Shown here: in pieces, positions 1 through 6,809 of the stretch | Position numbering within the stretch: position 1 is the first letter of the stretch | How the letters are laid out: every line of letters starts with the position of its first letter | From: Lysinibacillus sp. | Lineage (GTDB): Bacteria; Bacillota; Bacilli; Bacillales_A; Planococcaceae | DNA length: 25,799 nt | Assembly (NCBI GenBank): GCA_012735355.1 | Contig: JAAYHP010000538.1 | Span: 1-25,799, forward strand | Reading direction: 5' to 3' | Position numbers and translations under genes: made by a program | Notes under the pieces: generated by a model | Database searches by the model: none | What the model was told of the DNA's origin: nothing | The model's input: the letters and a program-made list of their open reading frames with translations, nothing else

Positions 1-48
1 CCCGTGGAAAGCGTCCCCGGAACGGAAATCAATTTTCAGTTTAATATC
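1..48. repeat. Truncated end of an interspersed palindromic repeat (left window edge)
   Basis: Bases 1-36 carry the phrase GGAAAGCGTCCCCGGAACGG followed by AAATCAATTTT. From memory this resembles the right end of long palindromic intergenic repeats of Bacillus-like genomes. Read on the minus strand it begins AAAATTGATT, exactly like the sequence at 25770-25779, so the two window edges hold opposite ends of one element type. No coding potential is seen. Family membership is from memory and not checked. Confidence 0.6.
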
Positions 49-90
49 AAAAACTCATCATTTTCTTTTAAGAGAAAATGATGAGTTTTT
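49..90. terminator. Strong intrinsic terminator-like hairpin
   Basis: A perfect 18-bp stem pairs 49-66 with 73-90 around a 6-nt loop. The right arm ends in TTTTT and the left arm starts with AAAAA, so it could work in both directions. It lies between the edge repeat and the first gene. It may end a transcript entering from the left, or belong to the composite repeat. Confidence 0.7.
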
Positions 91-95
91 ACTTT

Positions 96-108
96 TGTCC
101 CAACCTCT
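96..108 (-). repeat. 13-nt word AGAGGTTGGGACA (minus-strand orientation)
   Basis: The plus strand reads TGTCCCAACCTCT, the exact reverse complement of AGAGGTTGGGACA at 25698-25710. At both window ends this word sits within about 80 bp of the palindromic repeat end and on its inner side. It therefore looks like part of a composite interspersed element. A similar GAGGYTGGGACA word is common in intergenic DNA of Firmicutes, from memory; its function is unknown to me. Confidence 0.6.
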
Positions 109-239
109 TTTTTACTTTCTGGACAAGCTCGTTTTTTTTCAATATCATGACGGTTTTCTTGAAAGCATATGAATGGTATTAATCATCTTCGGAATTGAAG
201 GAATTTGCCTTGAGAAATTTAACAAAGGGGATGTTGGAA

Positions 240-1736
240 GTGTTTATTTTTGAACAGTTAGCAGAACATGCAAAAACCCAGCCGAATAAAGTGATGATTA
301 CTTATAACGGAAGTGAAACTACTTACGAAGAGTTTTATCAAAAGGCTAAAAATTTAGCTAGCTATTTTCAATCAAAGGGATACAAAAAGGAAGACATAAT
401 TGCTCTTTATTTAAAAAATGCGGATTATTTTTTGATTTCCTATTACGCCTGTCAATTGGGAGGTTTTACTGTATTGCCTATTAATATTAATCTAGCTGCA
501 AGAGATGTAGATTATATTTTACAACATTCAGAAGCGAAAGCATTAATATATGATGAAAGCATATATCGAATATTGAACGAACTTGAGACTCCAATAGATA
601 ATTTTGAAATAAGTTTAGAAGTAGGGGGAGAGGGAGAATTTGAATCGATCGTTACAGACAGTTCTATTTCTTTTCAAGCGCAAACAGTCAACGAAAATGA
701 TACCGCTGTCATTTTTTATACTTCAGGAACGACTGGACTTCCAAAAGGTGTGATGCTTACTGCTGATAATGTACGAGCAATTTCTGAAATTTGGGCTGAG
801 TCTTTAGAAATAAAGAGTGAAGATCGGATGCATATTGTGACACCGTTATTCCATTGTGCAGCAAGTCATTGTTTTTCTACTCCTACGATACTTAGAGGTG
901 GTACCGTTGTGATTGAAGAAGGATTTTCACCTGAAATGACTTTAGACACAATGGAAAAGGAGAAAGTCACAATCTTTTTTGGGGTGCCGGCAATATATAG
1001 CATCTTATTAAATACTCCAAAATTAGCTGAAGTAAATTTATCCACTTTACGTTTATTTACCTATGGGGCAGCTCCAATGCCTTATGAACTTGTAAAGAAA
1101 GTCAAAAGTCATTTCCCAAATGTAAAAGTTCAAAATTTATATGGACAAACTGAAAACTCTCCTGGTGCAACCACATTAAAAGACGAATTTGCATTAGTAA
1201 AAATCGGTTCTGTCGGTAAACCATTACCTCACACTCAGGTGAGACTTGTTGACGAGTATGGGGAAGATGTTCCGATAGGAGAAGTAGGGGAAATCATTGT
1301 AAAAGGTCCGCAATTAATGAAAGGATATTTAAAGAATACGGAAGCCACTCACCAAACGATAAAAAACGGTTGGTTATATAGTGGAGATTTAGGTCGCTTT
1401 GATGAAGAGGGCTTTTTATATATCGTAGATCGAAAGAAAGATATGATTATCCGTGGCGGTGAAAATGTATATCCGGTGGAAGTGGAAGAAGTACTTTATG
1501 AATTGGATGAAATATTAGAAGCAGCGGTTGTTGGTGTTCCCCATGAAGTATTTGGAGAAGTTCCGAAAGCATATATAGTATTGAAAAGTGATAAATCAAT
1601 CACTACAGATGAAATATTAAACTACTGTGAAAGGAAACTTGCAAAATATAAGTTGCCAGTTGAAATTGAGTTTCTTGATTCTCTTCCACGGAATGCAAGC
1701 GGAAAAGTATTAAAGCATGTATTAAGAAGTCAATAA
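240..1736 (+). CDS. Acyl-CoA synthetase (class I adenylate-forming enzyme)
   Basis: Predicted to activate a carboxylic or fatty acid to its CoA thioester through an acyl-adenylate in the cytosol. The P-loop reads YTSGTTGLPKGVMLT, the A5 motif YGQTENSP, then YSGDLGRFDEEGFLYIVDRK and IRGGENVYPVEVEE. The C-terminal catalytic lysine lies in PRNASGKVLKH. The frame is open from a TTG at 195, but AAAGGGG at 224-230 is 9 nt before GTG 240, and the product then begins like relatives (FEQLAEHAKTQPNKV), giving 498 residues. The gene stands alone, separated from the catabolic cluster by a minus-strand gene and folA, and has its own terminator. Chain-length specificity cannot be read from the sequence. 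It is a different gene from the broken ligase at 6810, not a duplicate piece. Confidence 0.88.
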   Translation: MFIFEQLAEHAKTQPNKVMITYNGSETTYEEFYQKAKNLASYFQSKGYKKEDIIALYLKNADYFLISYYACQLGGFTVLPININLAARDVDYILQHSEAKALIYDESIYRILNELETPIDNFEISLEVGGEGEFESIVTDSSISFQAQTVNENDTAVIFYTSGTTGLPKGVMLTADNVRAISEIWAESLEIKSEDRMHIVTPLFHCAASHCFSTPTILRGGTVVIEEGFSPEMTLDTMEKEKVTIFFGVPAIYSILLNTPKLAEVNLSTLRLFTYGAAPMPYELVKKVKSHFPNVKVQNLYGQTENSPGATTLKDEFALVKIGSVGKPLPHTQVRLVDEYGEDVPIGEVGEIIVKGPQLMKGYLKNTEATHQTIKNGWLYSGDLGRFDEEGFLYIVDRKKDMIIRGGENVYPVEVEEVLYELDEILEAAVVGVPHEVFGEVPKAYIVLKSDKSITTDEILNYCERKLAKYKLPVEIEFLDSLPRNASGKVLKHVLRSQ

Positions 1737-1744
1737 ATTAGGTG

Positions 1745-1777
1745 AAGCCTACAGATTATGAAAGTCTGTAGGTTTTA
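1745..1777 (+). terminator. Intrinsic terminator of the acyl-CoA synthetase gene
   Basis: AAGCCTACAGA (1745-1755) pairs with TCTGTAGGTTT (1765-1775) with one G-T wobble and a 9-nt loop, followed by TATTA. It starts nine bases after the stop codon. Confidence 0.75.
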
Positions 1778-1943
1778 TTATACTCATTCATAAACTTTCG
1801 AGAAATTATGTATGTAAATGTTTATTTTATTAAGACGAAATTTCTTCCTTCATTTTGTTAATGATATGAACGAGATAAAGATGTACCTAAGCTCGGGCAC
1901 AACTTGTATAAGCTCTCAATTGGCCACTGTTTGCAATTGGCGT

Positions 1944-2735
1944 TCATTTAATAAAAACAAACTTTCCACCCATGGCTCCGTCGATGAAGCTCTCAAGAAG
2001 AAAAAATTTATGCTGTAAACGAACTAACTCCTGATTAATAAAGGGTTTAATGGACTTTGTACAACTATTTATCAAAATCGAATCTTTTTTAAAGGAATTG
2101 ATTTGTTTATTAAATTCATTGCGAATGGAGGAAATTTCACTCCACATTTTGATCCATATTTTATCGCGAAGCTCTCTGAAGCTATTATCCATATTTTTTT
2201 GATGAATGTGATAAAGGGACGTCTGATAAGGGATAGCATTCATGATGACAATACGATACAATTCATCTTTTAAAAGAGATTCTCTTTTCAAATTCCATAA
2301 CAGTTTTTCGATATTGGCCTCTATTTTTCTGCCAATTGTTCCTTGTGCTGCAGCAATCGGAATTAATTTTTCTTCTCTCAACGTGTATTCATCAACATGA
2401 GGTGATTCTAAAATGATGGCGATAGTTTTTAATTTTGGAGAAGAGGCCATAATATCATCTTCAAATTGTGAAGCGTCCAACAATGGATATCTTTTTGCTT
2501 GATGAATATGAATGTCACTTTCATTCACTTGTGCTAAATATCTCACCACATTTGGAATTTGTTTATTCTTTTTGAAAAAAGCTTTTTTAATCGTAATAGA
2601 ACGCTTTATTTCATCAAAATACAAATATTTTGATGGACTTGACATTAATTGCTTATAAACTTGTTCGCTAATTTCCGTTAATAGAGGATAGTCTTCTAAT
2701 TGAATCGATGGTTTCGGTGTATTGTTTTGTTCCAT
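1944..2735 (-). CDS. Conserved-looking hypothetical protein, possible uracil-DNA-glycosylase-like fold
   Basis: This is a 263-residue cytosolic protein with no signal peptide or membrane span. The ATG at 2735 is preceded by AAAGGA at good spacing. I do not recognise the gene by name. Its central part has a hydrophobic strand ending in LESPHVDEY (residues 109-117), then AAAQGTIGRKI (128-138), YRIVIMNAIPYQ (160-171) and ILINSCTKSIKPFI (220-233). This order resembles family 4/5 uracil-DNA glycosylases (GEAPG-x-DE, then PF-x-G-x-AG, then a strand ending in N, then LGATA). The canonical catalytic residues are not convincingly present, so the assignment is a guess. The gene is divergent from folA and shares its upstream region. 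No clear terminator follows its stop. Confidence 0.6.
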   Translation of the reverse strand: MEQNNTPKPSIQLEDYPLLTEISEQVYKQLMSSPSKYLYFDEIKRSITIKKAFFKKNKQIPNVVRYLAQVNESDIHIHQAKRYPLLDASQFEDDIMASSPKLKTIAIILESPHVDEYTLREEKLIPIAAAQGTIGRKIEANIEKLLWNLKRESLLKDELYRIVIMNAIPYQTSLYHIHQKNMDNSFRELRDKIWIKMWSEISSIRNEFNKQINSFKKDSILINSCTKSIKPFINQELVRLQHKFFLLESFIDGAMGGKFVFIK

Positions 2736-2820
2736 ATGTTCACGTCCTTTACTAAGATTGGAATTGTGTATGTAGATGATGACTGGAAGTTTGTCTATAA
2801 TGTTAAATATATGAAGAAAA

Positions 2821-2851
2821 TTGTAATATTATGAATGATACAAGGTAAAAT
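2821..2851 (+). promoter_or_regulatory. Weak candidate sigma-A promoter for folA
   Basis: TTGTAA (2821-2826) and TAAAAT (2846-2851) are separated by 19 bp, longer than the ideal 17. It sits about 30 bp before the folA start and follows the minus-strand gene's upstream region. Offered because no better pair is visible. Confidence 0.3.
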
Positions 2852-2881
2852 AGAATCGATTTTAAATTTAGGAGAGAGAAT

Positions 2882-3358
2882 ATGATTTCATTAATTGTTG
2901 CCCACGATAAAAATCGCGTCATTGGCTATGAAAACGCGATGCCATGGCATTTACCTGGCGATTTACAATATTTTAAAGAAACGACGATGGGTAAGCCGAT
3001 GATCATGGGGAGAAAAACCTTTGAATCCATCGGAAGACCGTTGCCTGGACGACGCAATATCGTCATTACACGAAACATAGAGTATCGTCAAGAAGGAATC
3101 GAAGTTGTTTCTAGTTTCGAAGAGGCGTTAAAGCTTGTAGGTGATGCAGAGGAAATTATGGTCATTGGTGGAGAGCAAATTTTTAAATTAGCTTTGCCTA
3201 TTGCTGATAGATTATATGTGACCCTCATTGATTATGAATTTAAAGGTGATACTTATTTTCCTGCTTATGGCGATGAATGGAAAGTTGTTTCGGAAAGTGA
3301 GCCTCAACAAGCGAAAGAAGGATATTCATTCAGATACGTCGTTTTTGAAAGAAAATAA
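2882..3358 (+). CDS. folA: Dihydrofolate reductase
   Basis: Reduces dihydrofolate to tetrahydrofolate with NADPH in the cytosol, supporting thymidylate and purine synthesis, and is the target of trimethoprim. The 158-residue length is typical. The active-site segment PWHLPGDLQYFK places the catalytic acid at Asp27. MGRKTFESIGRPLPGRRN and VIGGEQIF form the NADPH-binding parts. AGGAGAG lies about 6 nt before the ATG. thyA, the usual partner in Bacillus, is not next to it: a minus-strand gene of unknown function lies upstream and a terminator follows. Confidence 0.97.
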   Translation: MISLIVAHDKNRVIGYENAMPWHLPGDLQYFKETTMGKPMIMGRKTFESIGRPLPGRRNIVITRNIEYRQEGIEVVSSFEEALKLVGDAEEIMVIGGEQIFKLALPIADRLYVTLIDYEFKGDTYFPAYGDEWKVVSESEPQQAKEGYSFRYVVFERK

Positions 3359-3365
3359 ATTATTT

Positions 3366-3399
3366 AAGAAGGACACAAGTTGCTGTGTTCTTCTTTTTT
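3366..3399 (+). terminator. Intrinsic terminator of folA
   Basis: AAGAAGGACACA (3366-3377) pairs with TGTGTTCTTCTT (3384-3395) with one wobble and a 6-nt loop, followed by a T run. It starts eight bases after the folA stop. Confidence 0.85.
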
Positions 3400-3448
3400 A
3401 TTTCGAAAAACTATTTTTTAGAGAAATAAAGTATAAAAATACTAGATT

Positions 3449-3480
3449 CCACATATCTATTTATAGGTATGTGGTTTTTT
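3449..3480 (+). terminator. Hairpin plus T6 run directly before the scoA ribosome binding site
   Basis: CCACATATCTAT (3449-3460) pairs with ATAGGTATGTGG (3463-3474), followed by TTTTTT (3475-3480). It is the second terminator-like hairpin after folA and ends only a few bases before the AAAGGAGG of scoA. A TATAAA box at 3432-3437 lies just upstream. It could therefore be a back-up terminator, a 5'-leader attenuator of scoA, or a DNA dyad bound by a regulator. Confidence 0.6.
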
Positions 3481-3505
3481 ACTTTGAAAAAGGAGGAATT
3501 GTTGT

Positions 3506-4210
3506 ATGTCCAAAGTGTTTACTTCCTTTGATGAGGCCATTAGTGACCTTCAAGATGGACAAACGATTATCGTAGGAGGATTTGGTTTATGTGGGATTCC
3601 AGAAAAGTCCATCGAAGCGATCCTTAGAAAAGGAACAAAAAACTTAACGGTCGTAAGTAACAACTGTGGAGTTGATGATTGGGGACTCGGGTTGTTATTA
3701 GCCAATAAACAAATATCAAAAATCATTGCCTCTTACGTCGGAGAAAACAAAATTTTTGAGCAGCAATTTTTAAATGGAGAAATTGAAGTGGAATTAACGC
3801 CACAAGGAACGTTAGCGGAGCGGATTCGAGCAGGGGGTGCTGGCATACCTGCCTTTTATACGGCAACTGGAGTAGGTACGACCATTGCAGAAGGAAAACC
3901 GACGAAAGTGTTTGATGGAAAAACGTATATTGAAGAGCGAGCCATAACAGGAGACTTTGCTTTTGTGAAAGCTTGGAAAGGAGATAAATTAGGGAATTTA
4001 GTATACCGTAAAACGGCACGAAACTTTAACCCACTCGCTGCAATGGCGGGGAAAATCACAATTGCGGAAGTGGAAGAGCTAGTGGAAGTGGGAGAGCTAG
4101 ATCCAGATCATATTCATACGCCGAGCGTATACGTTCAGCGCATATTAGTCGGGGACAATTACGAGAAGAGAATCGAGAGAAGAACGACACGAAAAGAGGA
4201 GGTTTACTAA
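3506..4210 (+). CDS. scoA: Succinyl-CoA:3-ketoacid CoA-transferase subunit A
   Basis: Works with the next gene product to move CoA from succinyl-CoA to acetoacetate. Family I CoA-transferase alpha subunit, 234 residues, with the N-terminal CoA-binding motif [12 protein letters not shown] near residues 22-33 and [12 protein letters not shown] in the middle. The start has a strong AAAGGAGG. It is followed after one base by scoB, so the two are translated together. In this window its substrate is supplied by the HMG-CoA lyase encoded seven kilobases downstream, which fits a role in recovering acetoacetate from leucine breakdown. Confidence 0.94.
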   Translation: MSKVFTSFDEAISDLQDGQTIIVGGFGLCGIPEKSIEAILRKGTKNLTVVSNNCGVDDWGLGLLLANKQISKIIASYVGENKIFEQQFLNGEIEVELTPQGTLAERIRAGGAGIPAFYTATGVGTTIAEGKPTKVFDGKTYIEERAITGDFAFVKAWKGDKLGNLVYRKTARNFNPLAAMAGKITIAEVEELVEVGELDPDHIHTPSVYVQRILVGDNYEKRIERRTTRKEEVY

Positions 4211-4211
4211 A

Positions 4212-4865
4212 ATGGCTCTTTCGAATCGGGAAAAGATTGTGAAGCGAGCAGTGAAGGAAATTCAAGATGGGATGAATGTGAATTTAGGGATTGGGATGCC
4301 AACTTTAGTTGCCAATGAAATTCCGGAAGATTATCGAGTGTTATTGCAATCGGAAAATGGGCTCTTAGGCATTGGTCCTTATCCAACGGAAGAAGAAGTG
4401 GATGCGGATTTAATTAATGCAGGGAAAGAGACGGTAACAACCGTCGCTGGTGCATCCTTTTTCGACAGTGCAGAATCCTTTGCGATGATTCGAGGAGGGC
4501 ATATCGATTTAGCCATTTTAGGTGGCATGGAAGTGTCGGAAAAAGGGGATCTCGCCAATTGGATGATTCCTGGGAAGATGGTTAAAGGTATGGGTGGCGC
4601 CATGGACTTAGTACAAGGGGCAAAACGAGTTGTTGTCATCATGGAACACTTGTCTAAAAATGGAGAGCCAAAAATTCGCAAGGAATGTACTTTACCACTC
4701 ACTGGTCAAGGGGTAGTTGATCGATTAATTACAGAACTAGCTGTGTTTGACTTTACAGAAGAAGGAATGGTGTTAATTGAAAAATCAAAAGAGATTACCC
4801 TTGAAGAATTACAAAGTAAAACAGAGGCTGAATATAAAGTTTCTACAAATTTAATAGAATTTTAA
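4212..4865 (+). CDS. scoB: Succinyl-CoA:3-ketoacid CoA-transferase subunit B
   Basis: This is the beta subunit and carries the catalytic glutamate that forms the glutamyl-CoA thioester. The motif [12 protein letters not shown] places it at Glu48. Another family mark is [12 protein letters not shown] near residues 24-35. At 217 residues it has the expected length. The ribosome binding site AGAGGAGG lies at the end of scoA, and the ATG follows the scoA stop by one base. A weak AT-rich hairpin follows the stop. Confidence 0.94.
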   Translation: MALSNREKIVKRAVKEIQDGMNVNLGIGMPTLVANEIPEDYRVLLQSENGLLGIGPYPTEEEVDADLINAGKETVTTVAGASFFDSAESFAMIRGGHIDLAILGGMEVSEKGDLANWMIPGKMVKGMGGAMDLVQGAKRVVVIMEHLSKNGEPKIRKECTLPLTGQGVVDRLITELAVFDFTEEGMVLIEKSKEITLEELQSKTEAEYKVSTNLIEF

Positions 4866-4889
4866 TGAATTTTTTTTCTTCAATTAGTC

Positions 4890-4915
4890 ATATATTGTTT
4901 ATTTCAACAATATAT
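4890..4915. promoter_or_regulatory. AT-rich 10-bp inverted repeat between scoB and the TetR gene
   Basis: ATATATTGTT (4890-4899) and AACAATATAT (4906-4915) are perfect inverted arms around 6 nt, followed by TTTTTA. The RNA stem would be weak, so it may be a poor terminator of scoAB or a binding site overlapping the TetR gene's promoter region. A possible TTGTTT/TAATAG pair (4895-4900 and 4919-4924, 18-bp spacer) overlaps it. Confidence 0.4.
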
Positions 4916-4934
4916 TTTTAATAGCACTCAAAGT

Positions 4935-4953
4935 AGTTTCTCGAAACGAAACT
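4935..4953. promoter_or_regulatory. Candidate TetR operator upstream of the regulator gene
   Basis: GTTTC (4936-4940), TC, GAAAC (4943-4947) form a 12-bp dyad. A second GAAACT (4948-4953) also pairs with AGTTTC (4935-4940). The nested dyad is about 20 bp before the regulator start and just downstream of the possible promoter, a usual place for an autorepressor site. This is inference from position and symmetry only. Confidence 0.35.
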
Positions 4954-4972
4954 GAAAGGTGGCAGTAAGTCT

Positions 4973-5623
4973 ATGAAAAAATCAGTAAAAGAACGAATAT
5001 TAGAAACTTCAATCCACCTTTTTCAAGAACATGGATATCACGGTGTAACGGTAGAAAAAATTGTTACGGAGGCGGGAACGTCAAAGGGAGGATTTTATCA
5101 TAATTACAAATCGAAAGACGAACTGCTTTATGAAATCCATGATGTGTTTATTTCCTATGTGATTGAAAAAGCTGAAATATCATATGTTGAAAACAAAACT
5201 CCCGTGTCCAAATTGTCAGCCATTTTACATTCTTTTATTAAAGTGTTTGATATGTATAAACCGTACATTACGGTTTTTTACGAAGAAAGCGCTTATTTAA
5301 ATGATGAATTCAAGCAAATCATCAACGAAAAAAGAGATCGTTATCGAAAACTGTTGCAAAAGGTGATTGAAGAAGGGCAAGAAAGTGGAGATTTTAGGAA
5401 AGAACTTCCACCGAATATCGTTACGATGGCTATCATCGGTATGATCAACTGGACGTATAAGTGGTTTAAGCAAGATGGGCCTTTAACAATGGAGGAAATT
5501 ACCGCGGTCTTTAAAGATTTAATTCTACATTCCATCGTGACGGAAAAAGGTTTTGAGGAAGCAAAACATTTAAATCAACTGCTATCATTCGCAGGTGTAA
5601 TACAAACCGACTTGTCGGTTTAA
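4973..5623 (+). CDS. TetR/AcrR family transcriptional regulator
   Basis: A 216-residue protein with an N-terminal TetR helix-turn-helix (about residues 8-52: RILETSIHLFQEHG, then TVEKIVTEAGTSKGGFYHNY) and an all-helical ligand-binding C-terminal half. It opens the catabolic cluster, is preceded by a GGTGG-type ribosome binding site and ends 19 bp before the acyl-CoA dehydrogenase start. By position it is probably the local repressor, released by an acyl-CoA intermediate, as for FadR-like TetR proteins. The effector is not known from the sequence. Two dyads, one upstream and one across its stop codon, are candidate operators. Confidence 0.9.
   Translation: MKKSVKERILETSIHLFQEHGYHGVTVEKIVTEAGTSKGGFYHNYKSKDELLYEIHDVFISYVIEKAEISYVENKTPVSKLSAILHSFIKVFDMYKPYITVFYEESAYLNDEFKQIINEKRDRYRKLLQKVIEEGQESGDFRKELPPNIVTMAIIGMINWTYKWFKQDGPLTMEEITAVFKDLILHSIVTEKGFEEAKHLNQLLSFAGVIQTDLSV
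5604..5621. promoter_or_regulatory. Perfect 18-bp dyad across the TetR stop codon (operator or RNA hairpin)
   Basis: AAACCGAC (5604-5611), TT, GTCGGTTT (5614-5621) is a perfect inverted repeat. It includes the first base of the regulator's stop codon and ends a few bases before the AAAGGGGG ribosome binding site of the dehydrogenase. Length, symmetry and position fit a TetR-family operator. In RNA it would also make a stem closed by a CUUG tetraloop that could affect translational coupling. Confidence 0.5.
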
Positions 5624-5642
5624 GTAAAGGGGGAGAATATTT

Positions 5643-6785
5643 TTGAATTTTGAATTAACGAAAGAACAATTAATGATTCAAGAAATGGTAAGAGATTTTG
5701 CGGAAAAGGAAATTAAACCAAAAGCACGAGAGCTAGATGAAACATCGACTTTTCCTATTGAAACCTATAAAAAAATGGGTGAACTTGGTCTCCTTGGGAT
5801 ACCTTTTCCTGAAGAGTACGGTGGTTCAGGAGGAGATACAGTTTCTTATGTCATTGCGGTAGAAGAAATCGGAAAGGCTTGTGGTGGTACTGGGCTTAGT
5901 TATGCGGCAGCTATAAGTTTAGGCGCTTCACCAATTTATTATTTTGGCACTGAAGAGCAAAAGAGGGAATGGCTCGTTCCGATGGCAAAAGGGGAAACCC
6001 TCGGAGCGTTCGGATTAACCGAGCCAAATGCCGGATCTGACGCTGGTGGTACACAAACGAAGGCGGAACTAGTAGGTGATGAATATATCATCAATGGAGA
6101 AAAGCAATGGATTACGAACGCCGGCTATGCAAGACAAGTGATCGTTACTGCTATGACGGGTGTAAGAGAAGATGGGAAGAAAATTATTACGTCTTTAATC
6201 GTTCCAACCGATGCAGAAGGGGTAACGATTCGTTGCGATTATGACAAAATGGGCGTTCGAGCATCCAACACTTGTGAAATTGTGTTAGAAAATGTTCGAG
6301 TACCAAAAGAAAATGTGCTAGGAGATCCGAATCGAGGATTTAGTCAGTTTTTACAAACGTTAGATGGTGGTCGCATTTCGTTTGCGGCACTATCCGTAGG
6401 GATTGCACAAGCCGCTTATGAAAAAGCGTTGAAATATGCAAAAGAAAGACAACAATTTGGCAAACCAATCTCTATGTTCCAAGCCATTCAGTTTAAATTA
6501 GCTGACATGGCGATGGAAATAGAATTAGCTCGCAACTTAGTGTATAAAGCAGCCTGGTTAAAAGATCAAAATAAACCATTCGGAAAGGAGGCAGCAATGG
6601 CAAAACTTTTCGCATCAGAAATGGGCTTTCGAGTGTGTAACCAAGCCATTCAAATTCATGGCGGTTACGGCTATATGAAGGAATATGATGTGGAAAGACA
6701 TTTACGAGACATCAAATTAATGGAAATTGGAGAAGGAACTTCTGAAATTCAAAGACTGGTGATTTCTAGATTAATAGGTTGTTAA
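5643..6785 (+). CDS. Acyl-CoA dehydrogenase, short-chain type
   Basis: FAD enzyme that oxidises an acyl-CoA to the 2-enoyl-CoA and passes electrons to ETF. The 380 residues include FGLTEPNAGSDAG (flavin-binding), QWITNAG, the helix LDGGRISFAALSVG and the C-terminal GYGYMKEYDVERHLRD. The catalytic base is expected at Glu364 in GEGTSEIQR, the butyryl/medium-chain position. True isovaleryl-CoA dehydrogenases have GAGTSE there and their base in the LDLER helix. Context (carboxylase, hydratase, HMG-CoA lyase) still argues for a branched-chain substrate such as isovaleryl-CoA. Start is TTG, chosen for AAAGGGGG at 5626-5633. First structural gene after the regulator. Confidence 0.93.
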   Translation: MNFELTKEQLMIQEMVRDFAEKEIKPKARELDETSTFPIETYKKMGELGLLGIPFPEEYGGSGGDTVSYVIAVEEIGKACGGTGLSYAAAISLGASPIYYFGTEEQKREWLVPMAKGETLGAFGLTEPNAGSDAGGTQTKAELVGDEYIINGEKQWITNAGYARQVIVTAMTGVREDGKKIITSLIVPTDAEGVTIRCDYDKMGVRASNTCEIVLENVRVPKENVLGDPNRGFSQFLQTLDGGRISFAALSVGIAQAAYEKALKYAKERQQFGKPISMFQAIQFKLADMAMEIELARNLVYKAAWLKDQNKPFGKEAAMAKLFASEMGFRVCNQAIQIHGGYGYMKEYDVERHLRDIKLMEIGEGTSEIQRLVISRLIGC

Positions 6786-6809
6786 TTACGGATACAAAGG
6801 AGGAATCGA

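Noticed and set aside
1921..1940. Terminator for the minus-strand gene (CAATTGG words)
   Set aside because: The repeated CAATTG is self-complementary, the stem is very short, and there is no T run on the minus strand.
1818..2018. Short plus-strand ORF of 66 codons
   Set aside because: Overlaps the end of the minus-strand gene, has no ribosome binding site and no recognisable sequence.
3228..3575. 115-codon plus-strand ORF overlapping folA and scoA
   Set aside because: Reads through two terminator hairpins in a shadow frame of two clear genes.
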